Positions 1-5,864 of a DNA stretch of 7,057 bases are shown here, piece after piece (position 1 is the first letter of the stretch; the number at the start of each line of letters is the position of its first letter). Source of the DNA: JBCCSZ01 sp039199225 (GTDB lineage: Bacteria; Bacteroidota; Bacteroidia; Chitinophagales; Saprospiraceae); assembly GCA_039199225.1 (NCBI GenBank), contig JBCCSZ010000360.1, positions 1 through 7,057 of the forward strand, read 5' to 3'. The notes beneath the pieces are model-generated. The model saw nothing but the letters and a program-made list of their open reading frames with translations, ran no database searches and was not told the DNA's origin. The position numbers were made by a program, and so were the translations under genes.

Positions 1-141
1 AATCAGGATGCCTCCATTCGGGTCATGCGCAATTGGGTCGATCCAGATTTTATGCCGATGATGGAATTCGAATTATTGGCAGGCCGCTTCTTTGATGAAG
101 ATCGCATTGCAGATACGGTCGTTAGTGTAGTGATTAACGAA

Positions 142-144
142 TGA
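142..144 (+). other. In-frame TGA stop inside permease gene 1
   Basis: The codons run ATT AAC GAA TGA CTC ATG AAG GAG. The two paralogues carry a small residue at this place (Thr in gene 2, Ala in gene 3). TCA (Ser) or GGA (Gly) would become TGA by one change; GCA (Ala) would need two. TGA is a true stop here: gene 3 ends with TGA exactly where genes 1 and 2 end with TAA and TAG, after the same LR[SN]E tail, and genes 2 and 3 have no internal TGA. Confidence 0.85.
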
Positions 145-147
145 CTC

Positions 148-855
148 ATGAAGGAGTTGGGATACACCCAAGAGGATGCCGTTGGTCGAAAGCTGCTGTG
201 GAATTGGGATGGCAACCTGAACACCCAGCGCATCATCGGGGTCGTCAAGGATTTTCACTCCCAGGCGCTCCACCATGCAATCAGCAATTACATGTTTCAG
301 TGGAGTCCCACAGAGGTCCCCGAGCAATTGGTTGCTTCCGTTGCAACGACCAATCTGCCCGACCTCATCGCCAAGCTCGATCAAGACTGGTCGACGATCA
401 ATTCGGGAGAACCCTTCGACTATTTTTTCCTGGACGATAAACTGCAAGAAGCCTACAAGACGGATCAGAGAACAGCTGGTTTGATATTGGCTTTTACCTT
501 GCTGGCCATCTTTATTTCCTGCCTTGGTTTGTTCGGCTTGGCAGCCTTCGCCGCCGAGAGTCGGACCAAAGAAATCGGTGTGCGAAAAATATTGGGTGCT
601 TCTGTTGGAAGTATCGTCGGCTTGATATCCAGAGAATTTGTATGGCTGATATTGCTGGCCATGTTCATTGCAACGCCCATTGCCTTTTACTTTCTCAAGC
701 AGTGGTTACAAAATTTTCATTACTACATAGATATGCCTTGGTGGGCTTTTGGCCTAGCTGGATTCTCGGCTTTGTTGATTGCCTTTGCCACAGTAAGTTT
801 TCACAGCATTCGAGCGGCGGTCGCTAACCCTGTCGATGCGCTGAGAAGCGAATAA
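148..855 (+). CDS. Residual 3' ORF of the interrupted permease (235 aa)
   Basis: This is the open frame left after the TGA of the interrupted permease, starting at the first ATG, one codon (CTC) after the stop. It would encode half of the second periplasmic domain (GVVKDFH near residue 33), then three membrane helices and the coupling motif GVRKILGAS near residues 144-152. It lacks the helix that should precede the periplasmic domain and the entire N-terminal half, so it has no evident signal to place that domain outside the membrane and is unlikely to be a working transporter alone. No Shine-Dalgarno precedes the ATG. Translation would most plausibly come from reinitiation after the adjacent stop. 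A gene caller would probably report this ORF, but I read it as a remnant rather than an independent gene. Confidence 0.4.
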   Translation: MKELGYTQEDAVGRKLLWNWDGNLNTQRIIGVVKDFHSQALHHAISNYMFQWSPTEVPEQLVASVATTNLPDLIAKLDQDWSTINSGEPFDYFFLDDKLQEAYKTDQRTAGLILAFTLLAIFISCLGLFGLAAFAAESRTKEIGVRKILGASVGSIVGLISREFVWLILLAMFIATPIAFYFLKQWLQNFHYYIDMPWWAFGLAGFSALLIAFATVSFHSIRAAVANPVDALRSE

Positions 856-885
856 GCTAAAGATTAACCTCTGAAAATCAAAAGT

Positions 886-3318
886 ATGTTTTTTAACAAT
901 TTGAAAATCGCTCTTCGGTCTTTACGCAAAAATAAGATTTACACCTTCATTACGCTCTTTGGATTGGCTGTCGGGGTAGCTGCTTCCCTGCTGATTTTTA
1001 GGATGCTGAAGTACGAATTGAGTTTCAATGAGTCTTTTGAAAAGTATGAACGAATTGTCCGGGTGGTCAACATCGAATCCCGGCCAGAGGAGGGTGAAAT
1101 ATACCACGTTTGTACGCCCCTTCCGGCGATGGACATTATGGAAGATCGCGTCAGCCAATTTGAAGCAATGTCGCGTGTTAAGGAATTCTGGCCCGCTCTT
1201 ACCGTCCCTGATCCGAATGGCGGCCCACCCTTGAAGAAATTTACCATTCAGGACCATGAGACAGCCTTTTTTGTGGAGCCTGAATTCTTTGATATTTTCG
1301 ATGTCGAATGGTTGGAAGGGCAGGCGCTTGCTGCTTTATCCGATCCTAGTTCCATTGTGCTCAATCGCAGTTGGGCAGAAAAGATGTTCGACAGTCCTGA
1401 AGAAGCCGTAGGGCAGCTTTTAGTCCTGAACAATGCTGTTACTGTTACCGTCCGAGGGGTTGTCGAAGATTTGCCAACCAATTCAGATTTTCCGATACCC
1501 TTTTTTGTAAGTTGGCAAACGCTCTTAGCAAATGCCGATCACTTTTTCCTGGACAATAGATGGGGAAGTTGCAGTTCAAATAACCAGGTTTATGCCTTGC
1601 TCAATAGTGCCGACCAAGTGGAGGCTGCCAATGCCGTCCTGGCAGAAGTCGGTCAGGAGCACTACAGCCAGCAGACTTCCAATCGGGAGCGCTGGCACAT
1701 ACTTCAACCTTTATCGACCCTGCACTTCGACGAGCGCATTGGACATTCTGGTACCCATCAAATCAGTCGTTCCCGATTGCAAATACTGGCCATCATCGGT
1801 ATATTGATTATCATCATGGCTTGCTTCAATTTCATCAATCTGGCTACTGCTCAAGCGTCGCTGCGAGCCAGAGAAGTCGGTGTCCGCAAAACCCTCGGCA
1901 GTAGCCGTCGCCAGTTGGTTGGACAATTTATGAGCGAGATTGGCTTGATTGTATTTTTTGCTGTTTTCCTGGGCGTCAATCTAGCCAACTTCTTATTGCC
2001 ATTTCTAAAATACATTTCAGATGTTCCCGAAACGCTGCCTTTTCTATCAGACCCCACCGTCTGGATTTACCTGGCTGTTGTAATCGTCCTGGTTACGCTG
2101 TTGGCAGGTCTTTATCCATCCTTGGTAATGGCGGGTTTCCGTCCTGTACAGGCATTGAAAAAAGAAGTGAGCCGACGAACTTTTAGCGGTGCTACCTTGC
2201 GCAAATCATTGGTGATCTTACAGTTCATCATTGCACAAGGGCTCATCGTGAGTGCTGTCATCGTTTTATCTCAGCTGAATTACATACAGTCCAAAGATTT
2301 AGGTTTTGCCAAAGATTTAGTGTACACCTTTAACCTTGGGACGGACAGTGCTTCGTTGGCTCGGCAGCAACCATTGAAGCAAGAGTTGTTGCGCTTGCCC
2401 AATGTCGAGGCTGTCAGCTTTTGTAGCGATTTCCCACTGTCGAATAATACCTGGGCGCAAAACTTTCGATATGCTTCTCGTGCGGAAGAAGAGACTTATC
2501 CGATTACCAATAAATTTGGAGATGCGGATTATCAAAAGACCCACGGCATTCGCCTATTGGCTGGCCGTTGGTATGATCCTTCCGATACCATTCGCCAAGG
2601 TGTTGTGAATATGACTCTGCTGCGCAAACTGGGCATTACCGATCCCAACGAGGTCGTCGGACAACAAGTCTTTTTAGGAGGACGCCGGCCAGTTGATATC
2701 ACTGGAGTGATGGAAGATTTTCATACCTACTCTCTGCACTCCGAACATCGTCCTTTGTTGATGACTACCCAAAAGATTTTCCATTGGGGCGTCGGTGTAA
2801 AGATTCGTCCCGAGAATATTCCTGCGACCCTGGCATCGATACAAGAGATATACGATCGCATTTTGCCAGAGCAAATTTTGGATGGACGTTTTATGGATGA
2901 GCGCATTGATCAATACTACGAAGATGAGGCCAGACTGTCGACGACCTGTAAGGGCTTTGGCTTGTTGGCCATCCTGATTTCTTGCTTGGGTTTGTTTGGC
3001 TTGGCAGCACATGCAGCCCAACAAAAGGTCAAGGAAATTGGGATTCGAAAAGTATTGGGTGCGAGTGTTTCCAGCATCATCAACTTGTTGTCGAAAGAAT
3101 TTATTTTACTGGTCACTTTTGCATTTTTGATTGCTACTCCAGTGGCTTGGTATCTGATGAATGAGTGGTTGGCCGATTTTGCTTACAGCATAGATATTCA
3201 ATGGTGGATGTTTGCCTTTGCTGGTTTTGGCGCCATTACCATTGCCTTTTTGACCGTTAGCTTTCAAAGTATCAAAGCGGCCTTGGCCGATCCGGTAGAA
3301 AGCCTTCGAAATGAATAG
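886..3318 (+). CDS. FtsX/MacB-type ABC transporter permease, complete (810 aa)
   Basis: This is an inner-membrane permease expected to pair with a MacB/LolD-type ATPase in mechanotransmission or export; its substrate is not readable. Order: a basic start (RSLRKNK, residues 11-17); helix 1 about 19-40; first periplasmic domain about 43-295 with EDLP at 194-197; helices about 298-320, 353-375 and 392-417, with coupling motif EVGVRKTLGS (RK at 334-335); helix 5 about 440-464 after LRKSLV; second periplasmic domain about 467-688 with GVMEDFH from 607; then three helices, with coupling motif EIGIRKVLGAS (IRK from 720). These are two MacB-like halves in one chain, and the length is normal for Bacteroidota members. 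The ATG lies 30 bases after gene 1 behind an A-rich leader without Shine-Dalgarno, and matches the N-terminus of gene 3. C76 and C229 in the first periplasmic domain could form a disulfide; genes 3 and 4 lack this pair. It ends with TAG. Confidence 0.95.
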   Translation: MFFNNLKIALRSLRKNKIYTFITLFGLAVGVAASLLIFRMLKYELSFNESFEKYERIVRVVNIESRPEEGEIYHVCTPLPAMDIMEDRVSQFEAMSRVKEFWPALTVPDPNGGPPLKKFTIQDHETAFFVEPEFFDIFDVEWLEGQALAALSDPSSIVLNRSWAEKMFDSPEEAVGQLLVLNNAVTVTVRGVVEDLPTNSDFPIPFFVSWQTLLANADHFFLDNRWGSCSSNNQVYALLNSADQVEAANAVLAEVGQEHYSQQTSNRERWHILQPLSTLHFDERIGHSGTHQISRSRLQILAIIGILIIIMACFNFINLATAQASLRAREVGVRKTLGSSRRQLVGQFMSEIGLIVFFAVFLGVNLANFLLPFLKYISDVPETLPFLSDPTVWIYLAVVIVLVTLLAGLYPSLVMAGFRPVQALKKEVSRRTFSGATLRKSLVILQFIIAQGLIVSAVIVLSQLNYIQSKDLGFAKDLVYTFNLGTDSASLARQQPLKQELLRLPNVEAVSFCSDFPLSNNTWAQNFRYASRAEEETYPITNKFGDADYQKTHGIRLLAGRWYDPSDTIRQGVVNMTLLRKLGITDPNEVVGQQVFLGGRRPVDITGVMEDFHTYSLHSEHRPLLMTTQKIFHWGVGVKIRPENIPATLASIQEIYDRILPEQILDGRFMDERIDQYYEDEARLSTTCKGFGLLAILISCLGLFGLAAHAAQQKVKEIGIRKVLGASVSSIINLLSKEFILLVTFAFLIATPVAWYLMNEWLADFAYSIDIQWWMFAFAGFGAITIAFLTVSFQSIKAALADPVESLRNE

Positions 3319-3328
3319 ATAGATCAAT

Positions 3329-5779
3329 ATGAACGTAAATTGGAAAATAGCTTTTCGAAAGTTTCGAAAAAATAAGTTTTACAGCCTCATCAATTTGTCG
3401 GGCCTCACATTGGGTATTTTGATGTGCTTACTGATTGTGTTGTTTTTGCAGCACGAATCGAGCTACGATCAATTTCACAAAGACGGTGATCGGATCTATC
3501 AGGTGGCATTGACCTCTTCTTTTGGTGGATCGGAATTTTATACTTCTAATACGCCACCACCCGTTGGGGAGACGATGGTTTCGGAGTTTCCAGAGATTGA
3601 AAGCTACACACGTCACCACATGCCAGGAGATGTGGCAATGCGGTATGAAGATCAACTTTTTACAGAGTCAAATGTCTGGATGGTCGATTCCAATTTTTTG
3701 GAATTTTTCTCTTTTACTCTATTAGAAGGCAATCCGAAGACTTGTCTGAATGACAAGAATTCTATGGTTTTAACCGCTTCGATGGCCAAAAAATATTTTG
3801 GTGGAGAAACGGCTTTGGGCAAAACCCTGATGATGGAGGACCAACCGTTTAAAGTGACGGCGGTATTGGAAGACCTTCCCCGCGAGTCCTCCTTGCAATT
3901 TGAGATTTTGGCACCCATTGCGGCATCCGGAGCTGTGAATCGTTTCAGTTGGAGCTGGGTCTGGTTACAGGTAGATCACTATGTTCGGCTTCACAAGCCC
4001 ATGGACGCGGCCGGTCTGGCCAGCTTGGAAAGTAAATTTCCCGGAATGGTCCTTCAACATGCCGTGAAAGCATTCCGGCGCGTGGGCTATGATCTGGAAA
4101 ACTTTTTTGCAGAAGGCAATCGCTGGGAATTGTCACTGGTGCCTCTGGCCGATGTACACTTGAATACTCCGGAGATGAATTCTCGCTTGACTACCAAGGG
4201 GAACATCCGCGATCTGTATGTTTTTGGAACCATCGGTTTGTTCATACTGCTATTGGCCTGTATCAATTTCATCAATCTGTCTACTGCTCGTTCGATGCAA
4301 CGGGCCAAGGAAGTTGGTCTGCGAAAGGTACTTGGCTCTATGCGCTCCACCCTCATCCGGCAATTTCTCTCAGAAGCCATCTTATACAGTTTGCTTGCCA
4401 CCCTGACAGCGCTGGCCCTCTTGCAGGTTAGTTTGCCTGCCTTTAATTATCTGATGAACCTGGAATTGGTTTTTTCGGATGTGCTATACCCTTGGTCTTT
4501 AACTGCCATTATTTTGCTTCCTTTACTAGCTGGTACATTGGCAGGAAGTTATCCGGCTTTTTATCTGTCGAAGTTTCAGCCCGTTGCTGTTTTGAAGGGG
4601 AGTATAGGCGGCCGTAGACGTGGAGAGCAGTGGATTCGCAGCAGCCTGGTGGTTTTCCAATTTGCCATTTCCGTGGGTTTGGTGATTTGTACTTTGGTTG
4701 TCGTTCAGCAAATACAATTTTCGATCAATGGTGATTTGGGGATGGATAAAGACAATATTCTCGTCATTCGCAACGCCCAATATCTGGGCGACAAAAAGAA
4801 GTCTTTTAAAGGTGAGATGGAGAATATGTCAGAGGTTCGGCAAGTGAGCCTTTCAACGGATGTTCCGGCAGGAAACAATGTTTTTGGTGATTTTTACGTG
4901 CCGCAAACAAAGGAAGAAAATGCAGCTGTGATCGATGATTTGACTTTGTTTTCTTACCTAGTCGATGAAGATTTTATCCCTACTTTGAATATTGAATTGG
5001 CAGAAGGGCGCAATTTTGATGAAGCCCGTGGCCTGGATTCCTTGGCTGTGATTGTCAACGAAGCAACGGTGCGTTTGCTTGGTTGGGAAAATCCCATCGG
5101 CCAGCGGTTGATGTATCCGGGGGGTCGGCGAGAAAGCTATGAGGTGGTTGGCGTGATGAAAGATTTTCATGTACAGTCACTGCGCGAGAGCATCAATCCA
5201 TTTGCACTGTTCCACGAGTCTTCCAATTCGTATACTTTGGACCACAGTTTATTGGCTGTCAAAATTGCAGCGGGTGAATCCCGCCAGGTTTTGGATAAGG
5301 TGAAAGCCCTGTGGACGCGTTTTGTGCCGGATGCTCCTTTCGGCTACAGCTTTTTTGATGAAGACCTCAATAGTTTGTATCAGTCGGAAAGGCGCTTAAG
5401 CACCATGTTGAGCTACTTTACTGGCATCTCCATTTTTATTGCGTGCCTTGGACTTTTGGGCCTGATTGTTTTCACTACCGAAAGACGAACCAAGGAAATT
5501 GGTATTCGAAAAGTGCTGGGGGCTTCGGTTGTGAGTATTGTGGGATTGTTGTCAAGAGATTTTCTCAAACTGGTCCTGCTTTCCCTCTTGATCGCTTCAC
5601 CCATCGCTTGGTATGTGATGAAGGATTGGTTGGAAGATTTTGCTTATCCGATCGAAATTTCCTGGTGGATATTTGCTCTGGCAGGTGGTGCCGCCTTGCT
5701 GATTGCCCTATTGACGGTGAGCTGGCAAAGTATGAAAGCGGCCTTGGCCAATCCGATAGATGCATTGAGAAACGAATGA
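3329..5779 (+). CDS. FtsX/MacB-type ABC transporter permease, complete (816 aa)
   Basis: This is a paralogue of the preceding gene with the same duplicated plan, acting in the inner membrane and needing an ATPase from elsewhere. Order: basic N-terminus with FRKFRKNK (9-16); helix 1 about 18-40; first periplasmic domain about 41-293 with EDLP at 181-184; helices about 296-318, 350-375 and 386-410, with EVGLRKVLGS (LRKVLG from 331); helix 5 about 437-462 after IRSSLV; second periplasmic domain about 465-688 with GVMKDFH near 608; helices about 692-715, 742-762 and 776-800, with EIGIRKVLGAS (IRK from 726). It ends in ALRNE with TGA, backed by an in-frame TAA four codons later. It starts only 10 bases after gene 2, so co-transcription is very likely. 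No Shine-Dalgarno is present; the leader reads AGATCAAT directly before the ATG. The C-terminal domain is the part closest to gene 2, even at DNA level. Family assignment is secure; the substrate is unknown. Confidence 0.95.
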   Translation: MNVNWKIAFRKFRKNKFYSLINLSGLTLGILMCLLIVLFLQHESSYDQFHKDGDRIYQVALTSSFGGSEFYTSNTPPPVGETMVSEFPEIESYTRHHMPGDVAMRYEDQLFTESNVWMVDSNFLEFFSFTLLEGNPKTCLNDKNSMVLTASMAKKYFGGETALGKTLMMEDQPFKVTAVLEDLPRESSLQFEILAPIAASGAVNRFSWSWVWLQVDHYVRLHKPMDAAGLASLESKFPGMVLQHAVKAFRRVGYDLENFFAEGNRWELSLVPLADVHLNTPEMNSRLTTKGNIRDLYVFGTIGLFILLLACINFINLSTARSMQRAKEVGLRKVLGSMRSTLIRQFLSEAILYSLLATLTALALLQVSLPAFNYLMNLELVFSDVLYPWSLTAIILLPLLAGTLAGSYPAFYLSKFQPVAVLKGSIGGRRRGEQWIRSSLVVFQFAISVGLVICTLVVVQQIQFSINGDLGMDKDNILVIRNAQYLGDKKKSFKGEMENMSEVRQVSLSTDVPAGNNVFGDFYVPQTKEENAAVIDDLTLFSYLVDEDFIPTLNIELAEGRNFDEARGLDSLAVIVNEATVRLLGWENPIGQRLMYPGGRRESYEVVGVMKDFHVQSLRESINPFALFHESSNSYTLDHSLLAVKIAAGESRQVLDKVKALWTRFVPDAPFGYSFFDEDLNSLYQSERRLSTMLSYFTGISIFIACLGLLGLIVFTTERRTKEIGIRKVLGASVVSIVGLLSRDFLKLVLLSLLIASPIAWYVMKDWLEDFAYPIEISWWIFALAGGAALLIALLTVSWQSMKAALANPIDALRNE

Positions 5780-5848
5780 ATTCAATTATAAAATGAGAAA
5801 ACCGTGAGATTGCTTATGCCTTTTTAGATCACCTTTAGATCAATCATT
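5780..5848 (+). other. 69-base gap between permease genes 3 and 4
   Basis: This is the longest non-coding stretch in the window. It is A/T-rich, has no Shine-Dalgarno before the gene 4 ATG, and shows no stable inverted repeat. A five-base T run near 5821-5825 has no stem in front of it, so a terminator is not supported. A TTG at 5810-5812 has no TAnnTTTG at the right distance. It contains repeated TTTAGATCA and the first copy of a direct repeat that continues past the gene 4 start. Confidence 0.6.
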
Positions 5849-5864
5849 ATGTGGATCAATCATT
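5823..5864 (+). repeat. Short direct repeats around the start of permease gene 4
   Basis: TTTAGATCA occurs at 5823-5831 and 5834-5842 (period 11). GATCAATCATT occurs exactly at 5838-5848 and 5854-5864 (period 16), with the ATG of gene 4 lying between the copies. GATCA occurs again at 5869-5873. The second long copy encodes part of the N-terminus (WINHL). Function is unknown; a small duplication by slippage, or an operator-like site, are both possible. Confidence 0.55.

Larger units (their letters stand above)
1..855 (+). pseudogene. FtsX/MacB-type ABC permease, 3' part, interrupted by in-frame TGA
   Basis: This is the C-terminal third of an inner-membrane ABC permease like the two complete genes that follow; its 5' part lies outside the window. 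Frame 1 is open from base 1 for 47 codons, stops at TGA 142-144, then stays open to TAA at 853-855. Both sides of the stop match the family. Before it comes a segment ending LLAGRFFDE and VVINE; after it come LGYTQEDAVGRKL, the periplasmic-domain signature GVVKDFH (from 238), three hydrophobic helices (about 481-552, 637-696, 739-801), the coupling motif EIGVRKILGAS (571-603) and the family C-terminus NPVDALRSE. The stop falls where gene 2 has T577 and gene 3 has A579, inside the second periplasmic domain. There is no frameshift, so one base change could restore the gene. It is a nonsense-mutated gene, a sequencing error, or a split gene; the first two are likeliest. Confidence 0.8.

Noticed and set aside
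142..144. TGA read as a sense codon (alternative code or selenocysteine)
   Set aside because: Gene 3 ends with TGA exactly where genes 1 and 2 end with TAA and TAG, and no other internal TGA exists in about 5 kb of coding sequence. The position is a small residue in paralogues, and I see no hairpin suggestive of a selenocysteine element.
136..144. The 9-mer AACGAATGA at the gene 1 nonsense codon is the same as the natural end of gene 3 (5771-5779)
   Set aside because: The matching stretch is too short and the flanks differ, so copying of a gene end into the gene middle is not supported; chance is enough.
141..440. A 99-codon + strand ORF overlapping gene 1 in another frame, and many antisense ORFs across genes 2 and 3
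   Set aside because: They lie over well-supported permease frames, have no recognisable domains, and vary in frame and place as expected for shadows.
884..892. TATGTTTT at the gene 2 start resembles the Bacteroidota -7 element TAnnTTTG
   Set aside because: It overlaps the start codon, lacks the final G, and has no TTG at the expected upstream distance.
3352..3370. Tandem palindromic TTTCGAAA near the start of gene 3, also seen once near the start of gene 4 (5875-5884)
   Set aside because: It is fully explained by codons for the conserved basic Phe-Arg-Lys motif before helix 1.
5793..5827. Two tiny ORFs (MRKP at 5793-5807 and MPF at 5816-5827) in the gap before gene 4, as possible leader peptides
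   Set aside because: They are three or four codons long with no run of a single regulatory amino acid and no attenuator hairpin; expected by chance.
5811..5830. Possible terminator at the T-run after gene 3
   Set aside because: No G/C-rich stem precedes the five T bases.
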